A DNA stretch of 64,000 nucleotides. It comes from Actinomycetota bacterium. Lineage in GTDB: Bacteria; Actinomycetota; Geothermincolia; Fen-727; Anoxymicrobiaceae. A model generated the notes under the pieces. That model worked only from the letters and a program-made list of their open reading frames with translations. It had not been told where the DNA came from and searched no databases. The position numbers and the translations under genes were made by a program. The stretch spans positions 62,001 to 126,000 of the forward strand of contig JAHJCO010000005.1 of assembly GCA_018831265.1 (NCBI GenBank). Reading direction: 5' to 3'. Below are positions 49,721 through 57,795 of this stretch, piece by piece (position 1 is the first letter of the stretch; each line of letters starts with the position of its first letter).

Positions 49721-50275
49721 TTAGATGATGGTCCAGCGCGCTCCGAGCATGAGCGCGTAGAGTGCCACCACCGTCGCCAGGACGTTTATCCACAGACCGC
49801 CGTAGCGGCCGCGATGCCTGATGAACCTGTGGTACCCGTACACCGCGGCCACCAGGGCGCAGCCGGCCAGGACCACGCCCAGGTTCGGGACCCAGAAGAA
49901 ACCGGCCGCGGCGATGGCCAGCACGAGCGCCACCAGGTAGGCGGGATCCGTCAGTCTCAGCGCCTCGAGCCTCCAGGATCCCCTGATGACCCGCCTGTGG
50001 GCAAGGCCGCTTCCGAGGCGCCACGCCGCCGGGGAGTCCCCGTGCGCGAGGGCGAGCGGGGGCTGTGACTGGAAGACGTCACCGTAGGCGAACTGCCTCT
50101 GGCCCTCATAGACAGGTGAATACGAGTACCCGCAGTACATGCAGGAGTGCTCACCGGGCTGGATCATCCGACCACATCGGTCGCATACCAGGCGGGGCAT
50201 GATGATACTTCCGCAGCCGGGGCAGGTGGTGACCGATTCCGGCACCTGGTGCCCGCACTTCTCACAAGTGCTCAT
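49721..50275 (-). CDS. Zinc-ribbon membrane protein
   Basis: From ATG 50275 the protein has 184 residues; GGAGG upstream sets the start. Two zinc-ribbon pairs are present at the N-terminus (CEKCGHQVPESVTTCPGC and CDRCGRMIQPGEHSCMYC). Three hydrophobic helices fill the C-terminal half (PAYLVALVLAIAAAGFFW, VLAGCALVAAVYGYH, NVLATVVALYALML). This layout is common in small uncharacterised bacterial membrane proteins. The function is unknown. Confidence 0.78.
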   Translation of the reverse strand: MSTCEKCGHQVPESVTTCPGCGSIIMPRLVCDRCGRMIQPGEHSCMYCGYSYSPVYEGQRQFAYGDVFQSQPPLALAHGDSPAAWRLGSGLAHRRVIRGSWRLEALRLTDPAYLVALVLAIAAAGFFWVPNLGVVLAGCALVAAVYGYHRFIRHRGRYGGLWINVLATVVALYALMLGARWTII

Positions 50276-50487
50276 TACGTCCTCCAGGCGTACGAGCCCC
50301 CCGGTGCCCTGCATCAGCCATATGGAACTCTCATTACTGTATTCGGCTCCGGCCGGCCCCCGACTTGATGGATTGTGGAGAAATCAACCGTATGGGTGGT
50401 GCCCGCATGGCCTTATTGGAGGAGGGATCCGGCTCAAACGCTGCATCCGTCCCCCGCGCGCGGGCTCGGGCGCGGTCCGGGCCGGCT

Positions 50488-51291
50488 TCAGGTGATGTCC
50501 GTGCGGGCGCCGATGCGCGCGAGCAGGAGCCCCATGGTGTCCACCGACGGGTCCAGGCGGATGCGTATGTTGTTCCTGGGGCATGCGTCGGCGCAGCGGC
50601 CGCATCCCTTGCAGAACTCCTCGAACACGGGGCCTTCCCCCGTCACGCGGACCGCTCCCAGGAAGCACGCGCGGGCGCATTTCTCGCACAGGGCGCAGTC
50701 GCCCACGCTGCACATGGTAAGCCCTGGGAGCCTGATCATGCGGTCACGGTAGTGGACCGGGCCGCCCTTCATGTCTGTCCGGAAGGTACAGCAGCAGTTG
50801 CAGCAGAAGCAGACCGCGAGCATCCTGCGGTACTCGATGTCCAGCAGCGAAGCGTCGAACGAGGAGTGGATCACGCACGGCAGCAGCCCGCGTTCGCGCG
50901 CCCGTCGTACGTGCTCCAGCGCCTCGGCCGGGGTCGCGGACCTGCCTCGCTCGGGGCTGATCTCGCCCGCGGCGTCGCCCAGGAAGACGCAACCGATATC
51001 GACGGGGTACTCGCGGCAACGATTGCCGGTGCGGCAGAGGCACCCTCCGAGTATGAACCGGTGCGAGGCACGCCCGATCAGGTCCTCGATGATACGGTAG
51101 GGGACCGCGCTTCCGGGCCCCACCTCCACGGCCTCTCCGACGGGAACGTAGGTGGCATCCAGGTTCTCCTCGTTCCACAGCCGGGGTCCGACAAGCCGGC
51201 CGAGCCCGGGCAGGCGTGCGACCTTCTTTCCCAGGTTGCCAAGAGGCCAGAGGCGCACTGTCAGCTTGAATCGGATGTTCTTGAAGCTCAT
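50488..51291 (-). CDS. Ferredoxin-type iron-sulfur protein with extra cysteine clusters
   Basis: From ATG 51291 the protein has 267 residues; the codon shares its A with the stop of the upstream CDF gene. The C-terminus has two 4Fe-4S motifs, CALCEKCARAC and CKGCGRCADACP. Before them lie LGGCLCRTGNRCREYPVDIG with CVFLG, and the dense AVCFCCNCCCTFRTDMKGGP. These extra cysteines could bind further clusters or a metal. No membrane helix or signal is seen. Coupling to a metal exporter suggests electron transfer or metal handling, but the function is unknown. Confidence 0.82.
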   Translation of the reverse strand: MSFKNIRFKLTVRLWPLGNLGKKVARLPGLGRLVGPRLWNEENLDATYVPVGEAVEVGPGSAVPYRIIEDLIGRASHRFILGGCLCRTGNRCREYPVDIGCVFLGDAAGEISPERGRSATPAEALEHVRRARERGLLPCVIHSSFDASLLDIEYRRMLAVCFCCNCCCTFRTDMKGGPVHYRDRMIRLPGLTMCSVGDCALCEKCARACFLGAVRVTGEGPVFEEFCKGCGRCADACPRNNIRIRLDPSVDTMGLLLARIGARTDIT

Positions 51292-52217
51292 CAATGGGAT
51301 TCCTCGGGTGGTGTGGTCGGGCAGGCCTCCGCGCACTCCACCTGCAGGGTGGGGTGGATGATGTTGAACTCCTCCCTGAGGCGGTCCTGGAGGTCCGCAA
51401 GGATACAGGAGCACGCGCTCACCATCCGGTCCTCGACCTCTACGTGCCCGGAGAGCGCGTACACGCCCGAGCCCAGCTCCCAGATGTGCAGGTGGTGAAC
51501 CACTTCGACCCCCGGGACCGACTCCATGACCTCGCGGACCTTTGCCACGTCCAGGTGCCTCGGCACCGACTCGAGCAGCACGTCGGTCGCGTCCCGGACG
51601 ATGCCCCAGGCCGCGTGGAAAATGGCCACGCTGATGACCAGGGCGATAATGGGGTCCGCGTAGTACCAGTCGGACAGCCAGATGATGAAGCCCGCCAGCA
51701 GAACGCCCAGCGACACGGCGGCGTCGGTGACCTGGTGCACGAATGCGGCTTTGATGCTCAGGTCGTGCCGGTGCTCGAAGAGCGTGATGGCGACGATGCT
51801 GTTGATGAAGACAGCCACCACCGAGACGATCATCATCGCCGGACCGCTCACCGGTTTGATGTGCCCTATCCGGTAGACGGCCTCGTAGACCAGCACGCCT
51901 CCCACGGCGATCAGGGCGACGGCGTTGACCAGGGCGGTGAGGATGCCGACGCGGCCGAACCCGTAGCTGCGCCGCTCTGTTGCGGGCCTGGCCGCCATGA
52001 AGACGGCGAAGAGCGCCAGGCCGACCGCGAAGATGTCGGCGGCGTTGTGCCCCGCGTCCGACACCAGGGCGAGGCTGTGTATCAGGATTCCGGCGACCGC
52101 CTCGGCGGCGACCAGCACCACGCCCAGCACGATCCCCAGCTCCAGGCGCCTGGTCTTGGAGCGGAACTCCTTCTCGTCGTGGCCCAGCCGCTCGCCCGCC
52201 AACCTTTCCTCCTGCAC
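51291..52217 (-). CDS. Cation diffusion facilitator family transporter
   Basis: The protein has 308 residues. Six predicted helices are present. The metal site HSLALVSDAGHNAADIFAVG in helix II and the matching FVHQVTDAAVSLGV in helix V are the HxxxD-type residues of Zn/Co/Cd exporters (CzcD/ZitB). The C-terminal cytoplasmic domain has VVHHLHIWELGSGVYALSGH, the regulatory metal-binding fold. It would export a divalent metal using the proton gradient. It is translationally coupled to the ferredoxin-type gene. Confidence 0.92.
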   Translation of the reverse strand: MQEERLAGERLGHDEKEFRSKTRRLELGIVLGVVLVAAEAVAGILIHSLALVSDAGHNAADIFAVGLALFAVFMAARPATERRSYGFGRVGILTALVNAVALIAVGGVLVYEAVYRIGHIKPVSGPAMMIVSVVAVFINSIVAITLFEHRHDLSIKAAFVHQVTDAAVSLGVLLAGFIIWLSDWYYADPIIALVISVAIFHAAWGIVRDATDVLLESVPRHLDVAKVREVMESVPGVEVVHHLHIWELGSGVYALSGHVEVEDRMVSACSCILADLQDRLREEFNIIHPTLQVECAEACPTTPPEESH

Positions 52218-52320
52218 CGTCCTTGAGCCCGGCCTCTCAGGCCGGGATCGCGGGCTCGAACTCGCGAGGCTGAGAGCCTCACCTCAAGCAGTCCAGCCTC
52301 TCACCCGCCAACCGGTCCCC

Positions 52321-53304
52321 CTATATGTCGCCGAAGGTCTCGCGCACGTACCGCGCGACGGACTCCATGGCCTCATCGTACGGGATTCTGGTGGACCATC
52401 CCAGCTCCTCCCGTGCGCGCGTCGTGTCGGCGTCGAAGTCGTGCCCCATGATGGACACAGCGTGCCGCGTAAGGGGCGGCCTGGCCGGATAGAACGGGGC
52501 GTAGATCGCCTCGACCAGCCATCCGAGGTAGAAGAGGAGCCAGGTGGGCATCGAGGGCCCGGGTTTCTTGCCCACCATGGCACCCAGCGCACTGAGGTAC
52601 TCCCGCCAGGTGACCCGGTAGTCGTCCCGGAGGATGTAGACCCTGTCGCGTGCACGCGGGCTGTCGGCGGCGAGCAGTATGCCGTCGACCAGGTTCTCCA
52701 CGTAGACGAGGCTCGCCGAGTGCCTTCCCCCGTCGCACAGGGGGAGCGGCCCGCGGCCGAAGGCCTCGATGATGTCCCGTACCCATATGCTCCCCGGGCC
52801 GAACACGTTGGTGGGCCGGATGATGGTGTATGACGTATCGGTGCCGAAGGTGTAACCGCGGACGAGCGCCTCGGCCTCGATCTTGGCGTCGTTGTACGGC
52901 AGCCCGGTGAGGACCGGCGCCGTGTCCTCCGTGAACCCGGCACAGTGCCGGGTGGTGCCGAAGTAGGCGATGGAGCTCATGTACACGAAGCGCTCGACCT
53001 TTCCGGCGGACCGCTCCAGGAGGTTCGCCGTGCCGCAGACGGAGACGTCCCGGTAGGCCTCGACGGGGCCCCAGTCGGCAACCCTGGCCGCAAGGTGGAA
53101 CACCGTGTCGATCCCCCGCTCGATACCCTCGAGGGTGGAAGGCTCGGTGACGTCCCCCCGGACCATCTCGAGGCCCTTCTCCTCGAGGCCTCGAGTGTCC
53201 TCGCCGTGCATGAACAGGCCGCGGACAGCATCACCCCGCTCCAGCAACCTCGCCGCCAGCCTCGAGCCTATGAACCCACCCGCGCCGGTGATCAGAGCGT
53301 TCAT
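52321..53304 (-). CDS. NAD-dependent epimerase/dehydratase (extended SDR)
   Basis: The protein has 327 residues. NALITGAGGFIGSRLAARLL is the NAD-binding loop, DTVFHLAARVADWGPVEAYR is typical of 3-beta-HSD/dihydroflavonol-reductase-like SDRs, and the usual YxxxK is replaced near GLPYNDAKIEAEALVRGY with Tyr and Lys kept. The C-terminal part (LLFYLGWLVEAIYAPFYPAR) is hydrophobic, as in sterol-dehydrogenase-like members. The substrate is unknown. A GC-rich hairpin (52228-52246) separates it from the transporter gene. Confidence 0.87.
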   Translation of the reverse strand: MNALITGAGGFIGSRLAARLLERGDAVRGLFMHGEDTRGLEEKGLEMVRGDVTEPSTLEGIERGIDTVFHLAARVADWGPVEAYRDVSVCGTANLLERSAGKVERFVYMSSIAYFGTTRHCAGFTEDTAPVLTGLPYNDAKIEAEALVRGYTFGTDTSYTIIRPTNVFGPGSIWVRDIIEAFGRGPLPLCDGGRHSASLVYVENLVDGILLAADSPRARDRVYILRDDYRVTWREYLSALGAMVGKKPGPSMPTWLLFYLGWLVEAIYAPFYPARPPLTRHAVSIMGHDFDADTTRAREELGWSTRIPYDEAMESVARYVRETFGDI

Positions 53305-53386
53305 CGCACCCCCTTCCGCCGTCCCAACCTATTCTACAGCGCTGGGAGCAACCGCCGCGTGCCGTCGCAACGGCGGGGCCAGTCTT

Positions 53387-53550
53387 GGTGTCAGACGTTT
53401 GAATCAGTAATTAACTATATTAATCAATAAATGATTCTAGCAACTTATATGACAGTCAGAGCGGCGCCGAGACCGCCAAAAGGGTGATTTCCGTGGTTTA
53501 TGAGTCATATATCAACTATTGTTGAAGCTGTTATTCAAACGTCTGACACC
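53387..53550. repeat. 164-bp fold-back element with perfect 18-bp ends, A/T-rich
   Basis: GGTGTCAGACGTTTGAAT (53387-53404) pairs perfectly with ATTCAAACGTCTGACACC (53533-53550). Inside, TATATGAC and GTCATATA form a second stem. The interior is strongly A/T-rich against a GC-rich genome. No open frame was found in it. It looks like a MITE. Confidence 0.92.
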
Positions 53551-53590
53551 CGGTGGTTCCACATATAATTAGCCATGGAGGTGCGTTTCG

Positions 53591-55027
53591 ATGAGCTCTA
53601 AGGTCAAGCTCGGATTTGTCCCGGCGAGCAGGGGGATGTTCGACCAGGCGCTGGCGGTGAGCGCGAGGGACCGCTGCGTGGACGCGTTCAGGAGGGCCGG
53701 GGTGGAGCCAGTGGTCCCGCCCGGGGACCTTACACCCAACGGCCTGGTCGGGACCGCTGCGGACGCGGCGGCCGCCGCGAGGATGTTCCGCGAGGAGGGC
53801 GTCGACGGAGTGGTCGTAGGGGCACTGAACTTCGGGAACGAGGTGCCGGCCGCGCTGGCGGCAGTCGACGCGGGAGAGGGCCTGCCGGTCATGCTGTTCG
53901 GGCTTGAGGAGGAGGGTGTCCTCACCCGGGAAGCCCCCCGGCGTGACGCCTTTTGCGGCCTCATATCCATCGCGACCGCCCTCAGGCACAGGGAGGCCGG
54001 GTTCGTCTTCCCGAAAAAGGCGGTGGGCCTTGCCGACGATTCCCTGGTTGATGCGCTCTCACGGTTCGGTGCCGTGTGCGGAGCGGTGAGCGGGGTGCGA
54101 GGGGCGGTGTACGGCCAGATCGGGCCGAGGCCCGCCGAGTTTGAGACCTGCGCGTATGACGAGCTTTCCCTGATGCGGAAGTTCGGGATACGGGTGGTGC
54201 CGCTGCCGCTCTCGACGATCTACGCCCGCGCCGCCGCGACGCCGGAGAAGCGCAACAGGAAGGTCTACGCTGCGATGGAGTCGTCCGTGGACCGCTCGCG
54301 GGTTTCCGACATGGACCTGGCGAAGATGGCGCGGCTGGAGGTCGTGCTCGACGAGTTGGTCGAGGAGCACGGGCTGTCCGGCATGGGGATCCAGTGCTGG
54401 ACCTCCATGCAGGAGGACTACGGCATCAGCCCCTGCTTCGTCATGTCCAGGCTCGCGGAGCGAGGGATCCCCTGCGCGTGCGAGGCGGACATCCACGGCA
54501 CGCTCTCCATGCACCTGCTGTCGCTGGTCGCGGGCTCGCCAGCGGGGCTCGCGGACTGGAACAACAGCCACGTCGAGCGTGAGAACGTGTTCTCGGCGTG
54601 GCACTGCGGGGTCTTCCCCGCCTCGTTCAGCAGCTCGGGGACGAAGCTGGGGCTCCACGATATCCTGGAGCAGTCGACCGGAACCGACGAGGGAAAGTAC
54701 GGGACCATCGAGCTGAGCATCGACGAGGGGCCGGTGACCATGGCCCGGGTGACCGAGCACCCGTGGGACGCCTGGCCGCTGCTGCTGGCCGAGGGTCGGG
54801 TGGTAGACGCTCCGGGCGAGCCCCCGGGGAGCCACGGCTGGGTGGAGGTGGCCGACCTTGACGCGCTATACGCCGACATACTCCGGGGATTCCCGCACCA
54901 CACGGCCATCGCGCGCGGCAGCCACGGCTCGACCCTGGCGGCGGCGGCGTACTTCCTGGGGCTGGACGTGGTGGTCCCGCTGGAGCTCAAGGCCGGAGCG
55001 CTGGAGATCGGTCCGGAGCCACACTGA
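53591..55027 (+). CDS. L-fucose/L-arabinose isomerase family protein
   Basis: The protein has 478 residues; GGAGGTGCG lies upstream of ATG 53591. The N-terminal domain has LGFVPASRGMFDQALAVSAR and GVDGVVVGALNFGNEVPAAL. The central GLSGMGIQCWTSMQEDYGIS and IPCACEADIHGTLSMHLLSL carry the Glu and Asp expected to bind the catalytic metal in FucI-like enzymes. DWNNSHVERENVFSAWHCGV is also family-typical. The real substrate may be a sugar other than fucose. A cupin gene follows 90 bases downstream. Confidence 0.83.
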   Translation: MSSKVKLGFVPASRGMFDQALAVSARDRCVDAFRRAGVEPVVPPGDLTPNGLVGTAADAAAAARMFREEGVDGVVVGALNFGNEVPAALAAVDAGEGLPVMLFGLEEEGVLTREAPRRDAFCGLISIATALRHREAGFVFPKKAVGLADDSLVDALSRFGAVCGAVSGVRGAVYGQIGPRPAEFETCAYDELSLMRKFGIRVVPLPLSTIYARAAATPEKRNRKVYAAMESSVDRSRVSDMDLAKMARLEVVLDELVEEHGLSGMGIQCWTSMQEDYGISPCFVMSRLAERGIPCACEADIHGTLSMHLLSLVAGSPAGLADWNNSHVERENVFSAWHCGVFPASFSSSGTKLGLHDILEQSTGTDEGKYGTIELSIDEGPVTMARVTEHPWDAWPLLLAEGRVVDAPGEPPGSHGWVEVADLDALYADILRGFPHHTAIARGSHGSTLAAAAYFLGLDVVVPLELKAGALEIGPEPH

Positions 55028-55101
55028 TTGGGCGCGGACTTCACTCCGTGCAAAGGGGTCAGGCACTTTTGCACACGGATTGGGCGCGGACTTCAGTCCG
55101 C
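55026..55101. repeat. Family C palindrome flanked by a direct repeat
   Basis: The 25-bp palindrome at 55049-55073 (TGCAAAGGGGTC, then AGGCACTTTTGCA) is flanked on each side by GATTGGGCGCGGACTTCA followed by C/G TCCG (55025-55047 and 55078-55100). The two flanks differ at one base. Confidence 0.88.
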
Positions 55102-55117
55102 GGACCGGGGAGGAAAC

Positions 55118-55480
55118 ATGACGGAATCGATATTCAAGGTGGTAGCGTACCGGGACGTGGAGGCGTCCGTCTTCGGGGACGAGGCGCCCGGGGTCACCAT
55201 CCGGCAGTTGATAAGCGGGGAGGCCGACGGCGCCCCAATCTACAACATGAGGATGATCGAGATCGAGCCGGGTGGTAACACGCCCGACCACGACCACCCG
55301 TTCGAGCACGAGAACTTCATAGTCTCCGGGAGCGGCGAGGTGACGTACGAGGGGGCCGCCTACCCGGTCTCGGCGGGGGACGTCGTCTTCCTGCCACCAG
55401 GGGCGCGCCACCAGTACCGCAACACCGGTGAGGAGCCGCTGGTGTTCCTCTGCGGCATCCCGGTCAGCAGGGGTTGCTAA
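55118..55480 (+). CDS. Small cupin-domain protein
   Basis: From ATG 55118 the protein has 120 residues; GGGGAGGAAAC upstream sets the start. The cupin motif 1 is GGNTPDHDHPFEHENFIVSG, with three His and one Glu as metal ligands, and motif 2 is PVSAGDVVFLPPGARHQYRN. The typical single-domain size suggests a sugar-binding, isomerase or dioxygenase-like role. It could act with the isomerase-like gene upstream. The TAA stop is immediately followed by a palindromic element. Confidence 0.87.
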   Translation: MTESIFKVVAYRDVEASVFGDEAPGVTIRQLISGEADGAPIYNMRMIEIEPGGNTPDHDHPFEHENFIVSGSGEVTYEGAAYPVSAGDVVFLPPGARHQYRNTGEEPLVFLCGIPVSRGC

Positions 55481-55643
55481 GTACCTCATTCCATAGATAC
55501 GGTTGCATTCGAACGTCGATGCATCCGCACCTGCTGCGTTCCGCTCCCTCCGAGTACGACAGGCGTACGCGTCGGTCGCGCGCCTTGCATCTGCGGCGCC
55601 TCGCCGTTCTCGGTGCTACACCGTACCTATGGAATGAGGCACT
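55480..55643. repeat. 164-bp inverted-repeat element exactly between two converging stop codons
   Basis: AGTACCTCATTCCATAG and ATACGGT at 55480-55503 pair, with two mismatches, with ACCGTACCTATGGAATGAGG at 55620-55639 and CACT. The left arm begins at the last base of the cupin stop; the right arm contains the first two bases of the flavodoxin stop (minus strand). Length equals that of the element at 53387, but the sequence differs. Confidence 0.88.
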
Positions 55644-56121
55644 AAATACCAGCCAACCGTGCCACCTTCCTGCCGAACTCCTCGCAGGCCGTGGTGTCTG
55701 CCGGCTTCGCGTCGGGGCCTTTCCAGAGGCTCAACGGCGCTCCCGCCTTGACCGCGGGGCCTCCGCCGACGACCTTGCCGCCAAGACCGGCCAGCGACCC
55801 TTCCATGTTAGTCACCAGCTTTCCCCCGCCGTAGCCCGCGAAAACGGTGAAGGCGCCGACCGTCTTGCCCTCGAGGCCGCCCGGCGCCAGTGACTTCATC
55901 AGGTCGTCGACGGGCTTGGCCGGCAGGTTGTAGCGCCTGTTCCCGTAAGTCGGGGTCCCGAACAGCACGATGTCGTACCCGTCCAGGGCGCCCTTCCCCG
56001 ACAGGCCGTCCGCGGCCTTCACGTCGGCCTCTACCCCCTCGGAGACGAGCCCCCTGGCTATGTCGTCGGCGGCCTGCCGCGTATGACCCGTCTTGCTGTG
56101 ATAGACGATGAGAGCATTCAT
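55642..56121 (-). CDS. Flavodoxin-like protein
   Basis: From ATG 56121 the protein has 159 residues; GGAGGAG lies upstream. The FMN phosphate loop is IVYHSKTGHTRQAADDIARG, then DIVLFGTPTYGNRRYNLPAK and FTVFAGYGGGKLV contact the flavin. The protein is of short-chain flavodoxin/WrbA-like size and would carry electrons in the cytoplasm. Its partner is unknown. The stop codon TAG overlaps the repeat at 55480-55643. Confidence 0.9.
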   Translation of the reverse strand: MNALIVYHSKTGHTRQAADDIARGLVSEGVEADVKAADGLSGKGALDGYDIVLFGTPTYGNRRYNLPAKPVDDLMKSLAPGGLEGKTVGAFTVFAGYGGGKLVTNMEGSLAGLGGKVVGGGPAVKAGAPLSLWKGPDAKPADTTACEEFGRKVARLAGI

Positions 56122-56154
56122 GGCAACTCCTCCCTGCCTTGTCACGACGTCATG

Positions 56155-56185
56155 TGTAGCAAAAGTGCCTGACCCTTTTACTACA
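56155..56185. repeat. Palindromic element, family C
   Basis: TGTAGCAAAAG pairs with CTTTTACTACA around TGCCTGACC. The core at 56158-56182 is a family C unit in the opposite orientation to the one at 55049. It lies upstream of the flavodoxin gene. Confidence 0.85.
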
Positions 56186-56222
56186 TCCCTGTAATCCCGT
56201 ATGTCCATCGGACCACCCCTCC

Positions 56223-56999
56223 TCAGGAGCCACCGGGGGCCGGGGGCTCCGTCCCGTCCAGCCAGTGCCTGATGAGAGCGCCGTAGTTCCGTCCCGCGAC
56301 CATGGAGACGTCGTTGTGTCCAGCGCCTTCGACCTCCATGAACTCCTTCGGCTCGTTGGCCGCCTTGAACAGCGCGACCCCCTCCTCGAATGGGATCAGG
56401 GCGTCCTCGGTGCCGTGGATGACCAGCACCGGGCAGGTTATGCCGGGCAGCCTGGAGAGCGAGTCGTAGGCGCCCGGCGCGAGCGTGTAGCCCGGCGCTA
56501 CAGGTAAGAGCCTGCGCGCCACCGAGGCCAGCGAGGTGAACGTGGACTCCAGCACAAGGCCCTTGAACGGCCCGCCCCCGGCGATCTCACAGGCCACGGC
56601 GCCGCCCAGCGACTTTCCGAAGAGCACCGTCTCCGGGGGGCCGATCCCCCGCTCCGAAAGCCACTCGAGCGCCGCCCGACCGTCCGCGTACAGGCCCGCC
56701 TCGTGCGGCGTGCCGCCGCTCTTCCCGTACCCGTGGTAGTCGATGAGCAGCATCCCGCAATCCAGGGCCTCGAGGTCCTCCCTGACCGGCGACCAGGAGT
56801 AGACCTCCTGGGCGTTGCCGTGCAGGAACAGCACGGCGGGCCGCCCTTCCGGCCGGCCCCACCACAGCCCGTGGACCGCGACTCCGTCGTCGGCCTCCAT
56901 CCACACCTCTTCGGCGCCTGGCGCCCACCGCGGCGGAGGCATGCCCGGCGGCAGCCTGTCCGGGTAGTACAGGTACCTTTCGATGTCCTCTTCCTCCAT
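56223..56999 (-). CDS. Alpha/beta hydrolase family protein
   Basis: The protein has 258 residues. The oxyanion loop is AVLFLHGNAQEVYSW, the nucleophile elbow VLFGKSLGGAVACEI has Ser in GKSLGG, the Asp is in LVIHGTEDALIP and the His in EGAGHNDVS. DYHGYGKSGG is also typical of BEM46/ABHD13-like hydrolases. No signal peptide or membrane helix is seen, so it is cytoplasmic. The substrate is unknown. It is divergent from the sigma factor gene. Confidence 0.9.
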   Translation of the reverse strand: MEEEDIERYLYYPDRLPPGMPPPRWAPGAEEVWMEADDGVAVHGLWWGRPEGRPAVLFLHGNAQEVYSWSPVREDLEALDCGMLLIDYHGYGKSGGTPHEAGLYADGRAALEWLSERGIGPPETVLFGKSLGGAVACEIAGGGPFKGLVLESTFTSLASVARRLLPVAPGYTLAPGAYDSLSRLPGITCPVLVIHGTEDALIPFEEGVALFKAANEPKEFMEVEGAGHNDVSMVAGRNYGALIRHWLDGTEPPAPGGS

Positions 57000-57145
57000 C
57001 GACCCGCCTTTCGGTCCGCTCCGGGGGAGCCGCTCCGCGTACTGCGCACCCGCCCACCAGCGCCAAACGTTAGTATAATCATTATCGCCGCAGGGAGCGC
57101 TCAGCGGCCGGGCGCCGGACGACCGGGCGGAGCCTGGGAGATTTA

Positions 57146-57757
57146 GTGGTCCACGAGCGTATAGAAAAAGCGAACAGGAGAAGGGGACGGCTACGGGTCG
57201 TTGACGGCACGACGCCGTCGGATGCGCTCGTGGTCGATGCCCTGGACAGTCCGGAGGCCCTGGAGGAGCTGTGCGACCACTACGCGCCGAGGATCTACCG
57301 GTTCATACTCAAGCGTGTGGGGAACGTGCACGACGCGGAAGACCTTACCTCCATCGTCTTCGAAAAGGTCCTGGTGAACCTGGACTCGTACGACTCGACC
57401 CGGGCCTCCTTCTCGACTTGGATATACAGGATCACGCTGAACTGCATCACCGACCACTACCGTCGGCGGGGCAGGAGGAAAGAGACATCGCTGGAGGAGC
57501 ACGTGGCCGGCGCAGCGCCGGTCGGGGACTGCGGGCTGGAGGTGCTGGAACGGCAGAGAGTTCTGCTGGACCTGATGGACCGGCTGCCCCCCAAGTACCA
57601 GCAGGCGCTGGCCTTGAGGTACTTCGCCGGGATGAGGGTCTCGGAGGTCGCCGAGACGCTGGGCATAACGGAGACCGCGGCGTCGAAGCGGGTGCTGCGG
57701 GGATTGGACGAGCTGCGGGGGATCGCGAGCGGGAGCCTGCTCGACGAGTACCTGTAA
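57146..57757 (+). CDS. ECF-type RNA polymerase sigma factor
   Basis: The protein has 203 residues from GTG 57146, with GGGAG five bases upstream. Region 2 is LCDHYAPRIYRFILKRVGNV followed by HDAEDLTSIVFEKVL. STWIYRITLNCITDHYRRRG is region 2.4-like. Region 4 is LPPKYQQALALRYFAGMRVS and EVAETLGITETAASKRVLRG. There is no region 3, as expected for ECF factors. It directs transcription of a small regulon. A FecR-domain membrane protein gene lies 38 bases downstream and may act with it. TATAAT at 57074-57079 is a possible -10. Confidence 0.92.
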   Translation: MVHERIEKANRRRGRLRVVDGTTPSDALVVDALDSPEALEELCDHYAPRIYRFILKRVGNVHDAEDLTSIVFEKVLVNLDSYDSTRASFSTWIYRITLNCITDHYRRRGRRKETSLEEHVAGAAPVGDCGLEVLERQRVLLDLMDRLPPKYQQALALRYFAGMRVSEVAETLGITETAASKRVLRGLDELRGIASGSLLDEYL

Positions 57758-57795
57758 GGCAATAGCGGCGGCAGGGCGCCGCGAGAGACGGGAAC

